A stretch of DNA of 64,000 nucleotides from positions 186,001 to 250,000 of the forward strand of contig NZ_FNPZ01000002.1 in the NCBI RefSeq assembly GCF_900107435.1. The letters run 5' to 3'. The position numbers and the translations under genes are program-made. This document shows positions 36,580 to 48,934 of this stretch, piece after piece (the first letter of the stretch is position 1; the number at the start of each line of letters is the position of its first letter). The stretch is from Herbiconiux ginsengi. Lineage in GTDB: Bacteria; Actinomycetota; Actinomycetes; Actinomycetales; Microbacteriaceae. Below the pieces are notes generated by a model. The model saw nothing but the letters and a program-made list of their open reading frames with translations. It was not told the DNA's origin and did no database searches.

Positions 36580-37571
36580 TGCCCAGTTTCGCCAAGTTCG
36601 GCAACGACCTCTACACCGGCGAGCGGTCGTTCGACTTCATCAAGCAGCGCAAGATCTGGTACGCGATCGCGATCGTACTGATGATCGCGTCGATCCTCAT
36701 CCCGGTCATCCGCGGCGGCTTCAACTTCGGTATCGAGTTCCGCGGTGGTTCGCAGTTCGTGATCAGCGGTGTCACCGAGGTCGACCAGCCCAAGGCGCAG
36801 GCCGCTGTCGACAGCGTCGAGCCGAACGCGGTCCCGCGCGTCTCCGCCCTGGGGCAGGACGGCATCCGCGTTCAGACCGACCAGCTGACCGACGAGCAGA
36901 GCGACGAGGTGCGCCAGGCCCTGGCCGACGCCTACGGAGTTCCGGTCGACGAGATCGCGGCGTCGTTCATCGGCGCCTCCTGGGGTGCGGATGTCACGTC
37001 TCAGGCCGTCAAGGGCCTGGTGGTGTTCCTCGTGCTCGCGGCGATCGTGATGGCCCTCTACTTCCGAACGTGGAAGATGTCGGCCGCCGCCATGATCGCC
37101 CTGCTGCACGACCTCATCATCACGGCGGGCGTCTACGCGGCCACCGGTTTCGAGATCACCCCCGCCGCGGTCATCGGCTTCCTGACGATCCTCGGCTACT
37201 CGCTGTACGACACCGTCGTGGTGTTCGACAAGATCCGGGAGAATACGGCGAAGCTCACCGACGGATCGCGGTACACCTTCTCCGAGTCGGTGAACCTCGC
37301 GGTGAACCAGACTCTGGTGCGATCGATCAACACGGCCGTGGTCGCCGCATTGCCGGTGGCGTCGATCCTCTTCATCGGTGCCTTCATCCTCGGTGCCGAC
37401 ACCCTGCGCGACATCTCGCTCGCGCTGCTCGTGGGTATCGTCGTGGGAACGTATTCGACGATCTTCATCGCCGCACCGCTCTACGTCGATCTTCGCCGGC
37501 ACGAAGCGCGGTTCACGAAGCACGATGCGCGGGTTCTGGCCGTTCGGGAGAAGTCCGAGGTCAACGCCTGA
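36579..37571 (+). CDS. secF: Protein translocase subunit SecF
   Basis: This 330-residue partner of SecD has the N-terminal membrane helix, the FNFGIEFRGGSQFVI motif and five C-terminal membrane segments, with FLTILGYSLYDTVVVFDKIRE as the family signature. SecD and SecF form a complex on the cytoplasmic membrane. In mycobacteria an apt gene lies between secF and relA; here the RSH gene follows after 56 bp. Confidence 0.95.
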   Translation: MPSFAKFGNDLYTGERSFDFIKQRKIWYAIAIVLMIASILIPVIRGGFNFGIEFRGGSQFVISGVTEVDQPKAQAAVDSVEPNAVPRVSALGQDGIRVQTDQLTDEQSDEVRQALADAYGVPVDEIAASFIGASWGADVTSQAVKGLVVFLVLAAIVMALYFRTWKMSAAAMIALLHDLIITAGVYAATGFEITPAAVIGFLTILGYSLYDTVVVFDKIRENTAKLTDGSRYTFSESVNLAVNQTLVRSINTAVVAALPVASILFIGAFILGADTLRDISLALLVGIVVGTYSTIFIAAPLYVDLRRHEARFTKHDARVLAVREKSEVNA

Positions 37572-37627
37572 AGCGAACGGTCGTCATCGCCCGCGATGGC
37601 GGGGGATAATCGTGGTGGAGGCCTGAC

Positions 37628-39883
37628 ATGACGGAGACCAGCGCGACGTCGACCGCTACGCTGCGCCGATTGGTGCCGCGTCTGTTCTCGCGTGCCCAGC
37701 CGGCGGGCGCCGTCGACACGCTGATCCGCACGGTGCGCGCCAACCACCCGAAGGCCGATCTGACGATCGTCGAGCGCGCGTACACCGCCGCCGAGAAGGC
37801 CCACGACGGGCAGAAGCGCCGCAGCGGCGAGCCGTACATCACGCATCCGGTGGCCGTCGCGCAGATCCTGGCGGAACTCGGTCTCGGCTCGAAGGCCGTG
37901 GCCGCCGCGCTGCTGCACGACACGGTGGAGGACACCGACTACTCGCTCGACATGGTGCGCCACGACTTCGGAGACGAAGTGGCGATGCTGGTCGACGGCG
38001 TCACCAAGCTCGACAAGGTGAAATACGGCGACAGCGCGCAGGCCGAGACCGTTCGCAAGATGATCGTGGCGATGTCGCGCGACATCCGCGTGCTCATCAT
38101 CAAGCTCTGCGACCGCCTGCACAACGCCCGCACCTGGGGCTTCGTGCCCACGGAGTCGGCGCAGCGCAAGGCCAAGGAAACCCTCGAGATCTACACGCCG
38201 CTCGCGCACCGACTGGGCATCCAGTCGATCAAATGGGAGCTCGAAGACCTCTCCTTCGCGGTGCTCTACCCGAAGCTCTACGTCGAGATCGAGAACCTGG
38301 TGCGCCAGCGCACACCGCAGCGCGAGGAATACGTGCAGCAGGTCATCGACGCAGTGGGCGAGGACCTCAAGGCCGGCAAGATCCGCGGCAAGGTGGCGGG
38401 GCGGCCGAAGCAGTACTACTCGATCTACCAGAAGATGATCGTGCGCGGCCGCGAGTTCGACGAGATCTACGACCTCGTGGGCATCCGCGTGCTCGTGAAC
38501 ACCGTACGCGACTGCTACGCCGTGCTCGGTTCGATCCACGCGCGCTGGAACCCGATCCCGGGGCGGTTCAAGGACTACATCGCCACGCCCAAGTTCAACC
38601 TCTACCAGTCGCTGCACACCACGGTGATCGGTCCCGGCGGGCGACCGGTGGAGATCCAGATCCGCACGCACGAGATGCACCAGCGCGCCGAGTACGGCGT
38701 GGCGGCGCATTGGAAGTACAAGGAGCGGATGAACGGGGGCAAGGCCGCGACCTCGAACGCCTCGTCGTCGGACACCGACATGGCGTGGCTGGCCCGTATC
38801 TCCGACTGGCAGGCCGAGACCGTCGACCCGGGCGAGTTCCTCGACTCGCTGCGCTTCGAGATCGGCGCCAAAGAGGTCTACGTGTTCACCCCCAAGGGCA
38901 AGGTGGTCGGGCTTCCGGCCGGCGCCACCCCGGTCGACTTCGCCTACGCGGTGCACACCGAGGTCGGGCACCGCACGATGGGCGCGAAGGTGAACGGGCG
39001 GCTGGTGCCGCTCGACTCGACGCTCGGTTCCGGCGACGTGGTGGAGGTCTTCACCTCGAAGAACCCCGACTCCGGTCCGTCGCAGGACTGGCTCAGCTTC
39101 GTGCAGAGCCCCCGCGCGCGCAACAAGATCCGCCAATGGTTCACCAAGGAGCGCCGAGACGAGGCCATCGAGCAGGGCCGCGACGCGATCGCCCGTGCCA
39201 TGCGCAAGCAGAATCTGCCGTTGCAGAAGCTGATGAGTCAGGACTCCATCGCCGACGTCGCGTCGCAGTTGCACTACGACAACGTCTCGGGGCTGTACGC
39301 GGCCATCGGCGAGGGGCACATCTCCACCCAGTCGGTGATCGAGAAGGTCATCGCCTCACTGCAGACCGAGGTCGAGAGCGAGGATTCGGACCTCGACGTC
39401 TTCGTGGGCAACCGGCCACGGGTCACGCACAGCGATTCGGGAGTGCTCGTGCGCGGTGCGCCCGACATCCTGGTGAAACTCGCGAAGTGCTGCACGCCGG
39501 TGCCGGGCGACGACATCGTGGGCTTCGTGACCCGCGGCTCGGGCGTCTCGGTGCACCAGGCCGACTGCCACAACGTCGCCGCCCTGCTCAACGAGCCGGA
39601 GCGGATGATCGAGGTCGAGTGGGCGCCGTCGTCGAAGAGCGTCTTCCTGGTGCAGATCCAGGTCGAAGCCCTCGACCGCTCGGGGCTGCTGTCGGATGTC
39701 ACGCGCGTGCTCTCCGAGCACCACGTCAACATCCTCTCGGCCTCGGTGAACACCTCGAGCGACCGCCTGGCGATCAGCCGCTTCGTCTTCGAGATGGGCG
39801 ACACGACGCACCTCGATCGCGTGCTCAACGCGGTGCGCCGTATCGACGCCGTCTACGACGTCTATCGCGTCTCCGGCGGCTGA
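37628..39883 (+). CDS. Bifunctional (p)ppGpp synthetase/hydrolase (RSH)
   Basis: This 751-residue long RSH enzyme makes and degrades the stringent-response alarmone. The hydrolase HD motif [10 protein letters not shown] is intact, so it should be bifunctional. The synthetase domain has [10 protein letters not shown] and [19 protein letters not shown]. The regulatory half follows: TGS ([20 protein letters not shown]), a zinc-finger-like [11 protein letters not shown] with VHQADCHN, and a C-terminal ACT domain. Equivalent to mycobacterial relA (Rel). GGTGGAGG precedes the ATG and GATAAT at 37605 is a possible -10. Confidence 0.96.
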   Translation: MTETSATSTATLRRLVPRLFSRAQPAGAVDTLIRTVRANHPKADLTIVERAYTAAEKAHDGQKRRSGEPYITHPVAVAQILAELGLGSKAVAAALLHDTVEDTDYSLDMVRHDFGDEVAMLVDGVTKLDKVKYGDSAQAETVRKMIVAMSRDIRVLIIKLCDRLHNARTWGFVPTESAQRKAKETLEIYTPLAHRLGIQSIKWELEDLSFAVLYPKLYVEIENLVRQRTPQREEYVQQVIDAVGEDLKAGKIRGKVAGRPKQYYSIYQKMIVRGREFDEIYDLVGIRVLVNTVRDCYAVLGSIHARWNPIPGRFKDYIATPKFNLYQSLHTTVIGPGGRPVEIQIRTHEMHQRAEYGVAAHWKYKERMNGGKAATSNASSSDTDMAWLARISDWQAETVDPGEFLDSLRFEIGAKEVYVFTPKGKVVGLPAGATPVDFAYAVHTEVGHRTMGAKVNGRLVPLDSTLGSGDVVEVFTSKNPDSGPSQDWLSFVQSPRARNKIRQWFTKERRDEAIEQGRDAIARAMRKQNLPLQKLMSQDSIADVASQLHYDNVSGLYAAIGEGHISTQSVIEKVIASLQTEVESEDSDLDVFVGNRPRVTHSDSGVLVRGAPDILVKLAKCCTPVPGDDIVGFVTRGSGVSVHQADCHNVAALLNEPERMIEVEWAPSSKSVFLVQIQVEALDRSGLLSDVTRVLSEHHVNILSASVNTSSDRLAISRFVFEMGDTTHLDRVLNAVRRIDAVYDVYRVSGG

Positions 39884-39917
39884 CCGCACTCCTCGTGCCG
39901 GCTGAAGGCGGCTGAGC

Positions 39918-40487
39918 TCAGCGCGGGGGAGTGCGCAGCACCTCGTCAACCTCATCGAGTCGGCGCAGCGCCCGCTGCTTGTGCGGCAGGTGCGGCACCC
40001 GACGCAGCTCCGTGCGGCACCGCGCGGTCGATGCTCCCGCCGAGAGCAGGAGAGTCACCACACAGAGCAGCACGCTCCGGTCGAATACGGGGTCGCAGCG
40101 CACCAGGTCGACCGCGGTGCGGAACGGATCGGTGACCCACACCGGTCCGGCGGCCACGATCTCGTGGTCTCCGAGCACGACCTGCCGCACCTGCCGGTCG
40201 ATCGACGGCACGTCGCGGATGCGGTGCGACGAGCGGATGCACAGCTGCACGGGTCGCGGGAAACGCGGCGTCGCCCCGAGTACCCAGGCTGCCGACATCC
40301 GCTCGACCACGAGCCCATCGGGCACCAGCGGAGCGAGCGCCGACCCCCGCAGCGCGGCGGACGGATGTACGTCGACCGAGCAGTACGCGCCGCCGAGATC
40401 GCGCAGGTCGCCGTCGAGCCGCGCGGCGGTCAGCTCGGCGAGGGGAAGCTGGGTGTGGTCGAGAACGAGCGGGAGCGAGGGAGCCAT
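39918..40487 (-). CDS. AbiEi-like orphan protein
   Basis: This 189-residue protein has SAAWVLGA, a basic middle ([22 protein letters not shown]) and [18 protein letters not shown], a pattern that resembles the C-terminal part of AbiEi-type (type IV antitoxin) proteins often found alone in Actinobacteria. The usual N-terminal winged helix is not obvious and no AbiEii toxin is adjacent. It lies between RSH (convergent) and the DUF349 gene. A role in toxin-antitoxin action is unproven; hypothetical protein is the safe name. Confidence 0.7.
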   Translation of the reverse strand: MAPSLPLVLDHTQLPLAELTAARLDGDLRDLGGAYCSVDVHPSAALRGSALAPLVPDGLVVERMSAAWVLGATPRFPRPVQLCIRSSHRIRDVPSIDRQVRQVVLGDHEIVAAGPVWVTDPFRTAVDLVRCDPVFDRSVLLCVVTLLLSAGASTARCRTELRRVPHLPHKQRALRRLDEVDEVLRTPPR

Positions 40488-40588
40488 GCACCGATGATGC
40501 CCGTCACATCCTCACGGCGAGGGGCTCACGGACGATCTGTGGACAAATCCGACGGTCGCTCCAGAAGTGGAGGAGCGACCGAGCCACC

Positions 40589-41818
40589 TCAACCCAGGGC
40601 GTCCAACCACACCTTGCGGGCGTCGAGAGCTTCCTGCAACTCGGCGACCTTCTTGGTGTCGCCCGCGGCCGCGGCGTCGTCGATCTCGCGCTGCAGCTTC
40701 TCGATCGCGCCGGTGAGCTGCGAGGCGAGGCCCTCCGAGCGGGCCTTCTTCTCGGGGTTGTTCCGGCTCCAGTAGTCCTCGTCGAGCTTGCGCACGGCCG
40801 CTTCTACCTTGCGCAGACGCTCTTCGACGGTCTTGACCTGATCGCGCGGCACCTTGCCGATGGCGTCCCAGCGCTGCTGGATCGAGATGAGCGCTTCGCG
40901 GGCACGCGTGCGGTCGGTCTCCTTCAGCAGTGGCTCTGCCTCGTCGAGCAGAGCGAGCTTCTGGGTGAGGTTCTCGCCGAACTCCTGCTCGTCGCGGGCG
41001 ACCACCTCGCTGCGCGCCGAGTAGAGCACGTCGCCGGCCGCCTTGAACTTGTCCCACAGCGCGTCGTCGTACTTCTTGCCGGCGCGACCGGTGGCCTTCC
41101 ATTCGGCGAGCAGGTCGCGGTAGGCCGTGATGCCGTCGACGCCGCGCGGAGCGAGGGCCTCGGCCTGGTCGACGAGTTCCTGCTTGCGGTTGCGGGCATC
41201 CCGGTGCACCTGGTCGAGCTCGGCGAAGAACGACTTGCGCTGCGTCTCCAGCGAGGTGCGAGCCTCGCGGAACCGCTTCCACAACTCCTGGGCTTCGTTG
41301 CGCGGAAGGCGCGGGCCCTCGTGCTGGTGCTTCTGCCACCGGGCGAACAGCTCGTCGATCTTGGTGGTGACCGCCTTCCACTGCGCCTTCGCCGGGTCTT
41401 GAGCGGCGAGCGCCTCGATCTCCACGACGATCTCGGTGCGGTCGAGAACGGCCTGAGCCACCTCGGCCTGGGCCTCGGCCGACTGCTTCTCGGTGATCTC
41501 GCTCACGGTCGAGGCGAGGGCCTCGAGGCGCGTGTGCAGCGATGCGAGGTCGCCGACGGCGTTCGCGGTCTGCACGGATGCGGTCAGGGCCTTGACCGCC
41601 TTGGCGATGTCGTTGGCGGGAGCACCGCGCTTGGCGCGCTGCTCGAGCAGGGTCACCTGGCCGGCGAGATCGGAGTATTTGCGCTCGAAGTAGGCGATGG
41701 CCTCCTCTTTCGAACCATCGGGATACTGGCCGACCAGTCGCTCACCGTCGGCTTCGAGCACGTAGACGGATCCATCGTCGTCCACACGCCCCCACGGGTG
41801 TTGATCACTAGCGGTCAC
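40589..41818 (-). CDS. DUF349 domain-containing coiled-coil protein
   Basis: This 409-residue, charged, largely helical protein has several DUF349 repeats, each built around motifs such as [31 protein letters not shown] and [17 protein letters not shown]. The N-terminus has a small beta region ([19 protein letters not shown]). DUF349 proteins are widespread in Actinobacteria and some phyla; the function is not settled. The GTG at 41818 is preferred because the short upstream extension is not conserved-looking. It probably has its own transcript. Confidence 0.83.
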   Translation of the reverse strand: MTASDQHPWGRVDDDGSVYVLEADGERLVGQYPDGSKEEAIAYFERKYSDLAGQVTLLEQRAKRGAPANDIAKAVKALTASVQTANAVGDLASLHTRLEALASTVSEITEKQSAEAQAEVAQAVLDRTEIVVEIEALAAQDPAKAQWKAVTTKIDELFARWQKHQHEGPRLPRNEAQELWKRFREARTSLETQRKSFFAELDQVHRDARNRKQELVDQAEALAPRGVDGITAYRDLLAEWKATGRAGKKYDDALWDKFKAAGDVLYSARSEVVARDEQEFGENLTQKLALLDEAEPLLKETDRTRAREALISIQQRWDAIGKVPRDQVKTVEERLRKVEAAVRKLDEDYWSRNNPEKKARSEGLASQLTGAIEKLQREIDDAAAAGDTKKVAELQEALDARKVWLDALG

Positions 41819-41881
41819 GGAACCATCCTGTCGACGATGTCTGGAGTACGGCCACAAGCCTATTGCACCGGGCGCGCTGGG

Positions 41882-42679
41882 TTATTGAACTGTGACATTG
41901 GTGATGACGGCGGGAGCGGCGGGCTTGCCGTCGCCCGAGCCGTCGGCCGTGCCGGCCGCGACCACGCTCGACTTCAGGGCGTCGAGCCCGCTCGTCACCT
42001 GGCCGAGCACGGTGTAGCCGCCCGCCGCATCCGAGGGGATGGTGCTGTCGTCGTAGACGATGAAGAACTGGCTGCCCATGCTGTAGCCGTTGCCGCTCTG
42101 GCGGGCCATGGCGAGGGTGCCCGCGGGGTAGACGTCGTCGGCCGGGGCGTTCTCGACCGGGCCGTAGCTGTAGCCCGGACCGCCGGTGCCGGTGCCCTCG
42201 GGGTCGCCGCACTGGAGCACGAAGATGCCGCTCGTGGTGAGGCGGTGGCAGGAGGTGCCGGTGAAGAACCCGTCGGAGGCCTGGGAGATGAAGGCCGAGA
42301 CGGCCTGCGGGGCCGCGGCGCCGTCGAGGGTGATGCCGAGCGGCACGTCGTTGATGGTGAGCGTGCCTGTCCAGTCGCGGCCCTCGGCGAGGGTCGACGA
42401 CGGCACGTCGCCGGTGTTCTGGCCCGAGGCTTCGGTGTCGTCGGCCGGCGGCGTCGCCGAGGCGCTGGGGGAGGCGACGGACGAGCCCGGGCCCCCGTTG
42501 AAGTAGAACAGCTGGGCGGCGGTGACGCCGGCGATCACCACGACCACGACGACCGCGGCGATGACGTTGTCGCGAACGCGTCGTTTGGTGCGCTCCGTGT
42601 GAGCCGTCTGCCGGGCCTGGTAATCGCGCAAGCGGGTGCGGGCTTCTCGAGCGGCGCGCTCCTGATTGCTGGGTGCCAC
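41882..42679 (-). CDS. Membrane-anchored peptidyl-prolyl cis-trans isomerase (cyclophilin)
   Basis: This 265-residue protein has a cytoplasmic basic N-terminus, one membrane segment ([20 protein letters not shown]), a Ser/Ala/Pro-rich linker and an outward-facing cyclophilin domain. The active-site stretch [20 protein letters not shown] keeps the catalytic Arg and Gln, and [12 protein letters not shown] matches the family core. It should assist folding of exported proteins. In M. tuberculosis a ppiB gene likewise follows relA. It is divergent from rarA. Confidence 0.9.
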   Translation of the reverse strand: MAPSNQERAAREARTRLRDYQARQTAHTERTKRRVRDNVIAAVVVVVVIAGVTAAQLFYFNGGPGSSVASPSASATPPADDTEASGQNTGDVPSSTLAEGRDWTGTLTINDVPLGITLDGAAAPQAVSAFISQASDGFFTGTSCHRLTTSGIFVLQCGDPEGTGTGGPGYSYGPVENAPADDVYPAGTLAMARQSGNGYSMGSQFFIVYDDSTIPSDAAGGYTVLGQVTSGLDALKSSVVAAGTADGSGDGKPAAPAVITNVTVQ

Positions 42680-42727
42680 GGGTCCTCCATCGGTCTTCGA
42701 TCGCCGGGCTCTGTCGGCCCATCACAG

Positions 42728-42739
42728 TACCCTAGACGT
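42728..42739 (+). promoter_or_regulatory. Predicted -10 element of leaderless rarA transcript
   Basis: TACCCT, then six bases (AGACGT), then ATG. No ribosome-binding site is present upstream of the start. This is identical in -10 sequence and spacing to the dut promoter. Confidence 0.45.
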
Positions 42740-44113
42740 ATGGCCTATCAGCAACCGGGACTCCACTCCGGAGCAGTCCCGCTCGCTGTCCGCATGCGGC
42801 CCCGCAGTCTCGACGAGGTGGCGGGTCAAAAACACCTCCTGCGCCCCGGTTCGCCGCTCGTCAATCTGGCCTCCGACACCGGGGGAACCACCGGTTCCGT
42901 CTCCGTCATCCTGTGGGGTCCTCCCGGCACGGGCAAGACCACGCTGGCCCAGGCCATCGCGCATTCGTCCGGTCGCAAGTTCGTCGAGCTCTCCGCGGTG
43001 ACGGCGGGCGTGAAAGACGTTCGGCAGGTGATGGACGACGCGTTCCGCAACCGCGACCTCTACGGCCTCTCCACCGTGCTCTTCCTCGACGAGATCCACC
43101 GCTTCACGAAGGCGCAGCAGGATGCGCTGCTCCCGGGCGTCGAGAACGGCTGGGTCATCCTGGTGGCGGCCACCACGGAGAACCCCTCGTTCTCGGTCAT
43201 CTCCCCGCTTCTCTCGCGCTCGCTGCTGCTCACCCTCGAACAGCTGACCGACGACGATCTCGGCGTCCTGATCGACCGCGCCGTCACCGACCCGCGGGGT
43301 CTGGCCGGCAAAGTCGCGCTCGACGACGAAGCCCGTGCCGCGATCATCCGGATGTCGTCGGGCGACGCCCGTCGTGCGCTCACGGCCCTCGAGGCCTCAG
43401 CCGGCACGGTTCTGGCCGCCGTTTCCGAGCAGCACAGTGACGACGACGACGAGGGCGAAGACGACGAGGTGCCGCTCATCACGGGCGCCGTGCTCGAGCA
43501 GTCCGTCGACCGCGCGCTGCTGCGCTACGACCGCAATGGCGACGAGCACTACGACGTGATCAGCGCCTTCATCAAGTCGGTGCGCGGCTCCGACGTCGAC
43601 GCTTCGCTACATTACCTCGCGCGCATGTTCGAAGCGGGCGAAGACCCGCGGTTCATCGCCCGGCGCGTCATCATCCTCGCCTCGGAGGACATCGGCATCG
43701 CCGACCCGCAGGCCCTCCCGATCGCGGTGGCGGCCGCCGAGGCCGTGCAGATGATCGGGATGCCGGAAGGACGCATCCCGCTCGCCGAGGCCGTGGTGTA
43801 CCTCGCCACCGCCCCGAAGTCGAACGCCGCCTACATGGGCATCAACGCCGCCATCGCCGATGTGAAGGCCGGCAACTTCGGCCGGGTGCCCAAGCACCTG
43901 CGCGACGCCCACTACGCGGGCGCCAAGCGGCTCGGGCACGGCAAGGGCTACAAGTACCCGCACGACGATGAGCTGGGCGTGGTGCGCCAGCAGTACCTGC
44001 CCGACGAGTTGGCCGGCACGACGTACTACGACCCCACCGATCACGGGCACGAGCGCGAGATCTCGGCCCGGCTCGCGAAGCTCCGGGACATCACGCGGGG
44101 GCCGCAGAAATAG
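42740..44113 (+). CDS. rarA: Replication-associated recombination protein A (RarA/MgsA)
   Basis: This 457-residue AAA+ ATPase of the clamp-loader clade acts at stalled replication forks. Walker A is GPPGTGKTT, Walker [10 protein letters not shown], sensor 1 [12 protein letters not shown], and the C-terminal tetramerisation domain carries [13 protein letters not shown] and [13 protein letters not shown]. The start [21 protein letters not shown] matches the family; the open frame upstream is antisense to the cyclophilin and is not coding. An acidic insert ([11 protein letters not shown]) sits near residue 235. Confidence 0.95.
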   Translation: MAYQQPGLHSGAVPLAVRMRPRSLDEVAGQKHLLRPGSPLVNLASDTGGTTGSVSVILWGPPGTGKTTLAQAIAHSSGRKFVELSAVTAGVKDVRQVMDDAFRNRDLYGLSTVLFLDEIHRFTKAQQDALLPGVENGWVILVAATTENPSFSVISPLLSRSLLLTLEQLTDDDLGVLIDRAVTDPRGLAGKVALDDEARAAIIRMSSGDARRALTALEASAGTVLAAVSEQHSDDDDEGEDDEVPLITGAVLEQSVDRALLRYDRNGDEHYDVISAFIKSVRGSDVDASLHYLARMFEAGEDPRFIARRVIILASEDIGIADPQALPIAVAAAEAVQMIGMPEGRIPLAEAVVYLATAPKSNAAYMGINAAIADVKAGNFGRVPKHLRDAHYAGAKRLGHGKGYKYPHDDELGVVRQQYLPDELAGTTYYDPTDHGHEREISARLAKLRDITRGPQK

Positions 44114-44134
44114 GCGGATCGGCGGCATCCGCTG

Positions 44135-44143
44135 TGCTAGTCT
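44135..44143 (+). promoter_or_regulatory. Extended -10 promoter of rpsD
   Basis: TGC-TAGTCT fits an extended -10 element. It would start transcription near 44150 and give a leader of about 184 nt before rpsD. Confidence 0.5.
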
Positions 44144-44236
44144 TGTCGATGCCTAATCAGCGTCATTTCGGAGCGGCTGCCGATCGACACTGATGACGGG
44201 ATCGCGTTCTTTAGCCGAACCGCCCGGCGCAACCCC

Positions 44237-44314
44237 TCTGAATTCATTGTCGCAGTAGCGACAGGTGCAGTCATCGACGCGCGCTCCGGCGCACACCACA
44301 ACGACTAATTCAGA
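44237..44314 (+). ncRNA. Structured 5' leader of rpsD (candidate cis-regulatory RNA)
   Basis: TCTGAATT (44237-44244) is perfectly complementary to AATTCAGA (44307-44314). Between them lie two perfect hairpins, TGTCGC-AGTA-GCGACA (44248-44263) and GCGC-TCCG-GCGC (44281-44292), which suggests a three-way junction. Ribosomal protein S4 is a known autoregulator of its own operon in other bacteria, so a translational control role is plausible. This is a by-eye fold. Confidence 0.5.
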
Positions 44315-44333
44315 TTCCAACGAAAGGACGTAA

Positions 44334-44963
44334 GTGGCTACCAAGTCGCGTACGCGCAGCAAGACCCGCCTCTCCCGGGCCCTGGGCATCCCGCTCACCC
44401 CGAAGGCAGCGAAGTACCTCGAGAAGCGCCCCTACGCTCCGGGCGAGCACGGCCGCACCAAGCGCAAGCAGGACAGCGACTACGCCGTCCGTCTGCGCGA
44501 GAAGCAGCGTCTGCGCGCCCAGTACGGCATCCGCGAGAAGCAGCTGAAGATCGCCTTCGAAGAGGCCCGCAAGGCGAAGGGCCTGACCGGTGAGAACCTG
44601 GTCGAGCTCCTCGAGATGCGCCTCGACGCCCTGATCCTCCGCGCCGGCTTCGCTCGCACCACGGCTCAGGCCCGTCAGATGGTCGTGCACCGTCACATCC
44701 TGGTCGACGGCCAGCTCGTCGACCGCCCGTCGTTCCGCGTGAAGCCGGGTCAGCTCATCCACGTCAAGGCCAAGTCGGAGGGCACCGAGCCCTTCCAGGT
44801 CGCGGCCGCCGGTGGTCACATCGACCTGCTGCCCAAGACTCCGGGTTACCTCGAGGTCGAGCTCGACAAGCTGCAGGCCCGCCTCGTGCGCCGCCCGAAG
44901 CGCGCCGAGGTCCCCGTGACCTGTGAAGTGCAGCTCGTCGTCGAGTACTACGCAGCGCGCTGA
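44334..44963 (+). CDS. rpsD: 30S ribosomal protein S4
   Basis: This 209-residue primary 16S rRNA-binding protein of the small subunit contains the S4 domain around LEMRLDALILRAGFARTTAQARQMV. The N-terminus (KSRTRSKTRLSRALGIPL) lacks the cysteine zinc knuckle found in some S4 paralogues, as in other zinc-independent copies. It starts with GTG behind GAAAGGACG. In this lineage rpsD stands alone, away from the main ribosomal operons. A strong terminator follows. Confidence 0.97.
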   Translation: MATKSRTRSKTRLSRALGIPLTPKAAKYLEKRPYAPGEHGRTKRKQDSDYAVRLREKQRLRAQYGIREKQLKIAFEEARKAKGLTGENLVELLEMRLDALILRAGFARTTAQARQMVVHRHILVDGQLVDRPSFRVKPGQLIHVKAKSEGTEPFQVAAAGGHIDLLPKTPGYLEVELDKLQARLVRRPKRAEVPVTCEVQLVVEYYAAR

Positions 44964-44986
44964 TTCAGAGCACGACATACTAGAAG

Positions 44987-45013
44987 GCGGGTCACCCCAG
45001 GTGGCCCGCTTTC
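44987..45013 (+). terminator. rpsD terminator
   Basis: GCGGGTCACC-CCA-GGTGGCCCGC forms a 10-bp stem with one wobble, followed by TTTCG. Confidence 0.8.
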
Positions 45014-45053
45014 GCGTTTCTGACGAGCGCCGTATCCGAAGAGGGGTTGGACC

Positions 45054-45467
45054 ATGACCGGTGGAGACATCGCAGGACTGATCGCCGCCGGCGTGTTCGC
45101 CGTGCTGGTTGCCATCATCGCCATCCCCCTGGTGAAACTCGGGGGAGTGTTCGACCAGACCCGCGACTCGATCAAAGACGTCAGCGACGGAATCACCCCC
45201 ATCCTCTCCGAGTCGACGGTCACCATCCAGGAGGCGAACAAGCAGCTCGCCCGGGTCGACGTGATCACGCGCAACGTCGAAGAGGTGACCGGCAACGTCT
45301 CGTCGCTGGTGTCGCTGTTCGCCGCCTCGGTCGGCGGCCCGTTGATCAAGCTCGCGAGCTTCAGCGCCGCCGTGCGGGCCGCGATGCTGAGCTTCCGCGC
45401 TGCCAAGGGCGACGATGCCGACGGCACCGCGCGCCGGCCCAAGAAGCCTACGAAGACCAAGCACTAA
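45054..45467 (+). CDS. DUF948 domain-containing membrane protein
   Basis: This 137-residue protein has one N-terminal membrane segment (GLIAAGVFAVLVAIIAIPLV) followed by a heptad-rich amphipathic region (FDQTRDSIKDVSDGITPILSE) that matches DUF948, and a Lys-rich end. Function unknown. It leads the alaS cluster together with the small membrane protein downstream; this pair in front of alaS is common in Actinobacteria. Confidence 0.85.
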   Translation: MTGGDIAGLIAAGVFAVLVAIIAIPLVKLGGVFDQTRDSIKDVSDGITPILSESTVTIQEANKQLARVDVITRNVEEVTGNVSSLVSLFAASVGGPLIKLASFSAAVRAAMLSFRAAKGDDADGTARRPKKPTKTKH

Positions 45468-45516
45468 ACTGGCCGGAGGCTCTTGCGGCCGTCCGACACG
45501 AACGAGGAGAACGACG

Positions 45517-45708
45517 ATGAAGAAGTTTCTGTGGTTGATCGCCGGAGTGGGCATCGGATTCCTGGTCGCGCACCAGTTCAACCAGACCGCTCGCGGCAAG
45601 CAATTCTTCAATGAGTTCGACAAGAAGACGAAAGAGTTCAGCGACTCGCTGATCGACGGATACCGCGAGCGCGAGGCTGAACTGCGCGCCGCCATCTCCG
45701 GCAAGTAA
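45517..45708 (+). CDS. Small membrane protein upstream of alaS
   Basis: This 63-residue protein (MKKFLWLIAGVGIGFLVAH) has one N-terminal membrane helix and a charged cytoplasmic tail ending in REREAELRAAISGK. GAGGAGA lies six bases before the ATG, which decides the start. Function unknown; its constant place between the DUF948 gene and alaS suggests co-transcription. Confidence 0.8.
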   Translation: MKKFLWLIAGVGIGFLVAHQFNQTARGKQFFNEFDKKTKEFSDSLIDGYREREAELRAAISGK

Positions 45709-45778
45709 CACCCCTGACGCCGCGGCCGGCCGCATCCGAGCCGGCCGTCGCGGCACGACCCGAGGACATCCCGAATAC

Positions 45779-48445
<2,667 letters not shown>

Positions 48446-48448
48446 CGG

Positions 48449-48934
48449 ATGCGTCCAGGAGTCCGGATCGGCGTCGACGTCGGCAAGGCGCGCATCGGCG
48501 TGGCGCGCACCGACCCGCACGGGATGCTCGCGACTCCGGTGGAGACCGTGCCCCGCGCGAAGGATGGGGACGGTGACGCCGACATCCGGCGCATCCGTGC
48601 CATCGTCGACGAGCTCGACGCGATGGAGATCGTGGTAGGCCTGCCGCTCTCGATGAGCGGGAGCGAGACCGCCTCCACGCAAGACGCCCGCGACTTCGCC
48701 GGGCGGCTGGCCGCGGCCGGGGGTCCGCCCGTGCGGATGATCGACGAACGCCTCACCACCGTGTCTGCGCAGGCCGCCCTGCACGCCAACGGCCGGAATA
48801 CTCGCAGTTCCCGTCCCGTGATCGATCAGGTCGCCGCGGTTATACTCGTGCAACACGCTCTGGACAGTGAGCGTTCCTCGGGAAAGCCGCCCGGCATCCT
48901 CGTCGACCCGAGTCAAGGAAAAGGTAGTGACTGA
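48449..48934 (+). CDS. ruvX: Holliday-junction resolvase-like protein RuvX (YqgF)
   Basis: This 161-residue RNase H-fold protein has VRIGVDVGKARIGVA at the N-terminus with the first acidic residue, VVGLPLSMSGSE and RMIDERLTT (second acid), then DQVAAVILVQHAL. In E. coli YqgF is needed for 16S rRNA 5' processing; resolvase activity has been shown in some species. Always next to alaS and mltG in Actinobacteria. The stop overlaps the mltG start by 8 bp. Confidence 0.92.
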   Translation: MRPGVRIGVDVGKARIGVARTDPHGMLATPVETVPRAKDGDGDADIRRIRAIVDELDAMEIVVGLPLSMSGSETASTQDARDFAGRLAAAGGPPVRMIDERLTTVSAQAALHANGRNTRSSRPVIDQVAAVILVQHALDSERSSGKPPGILVDPSQGKGSD

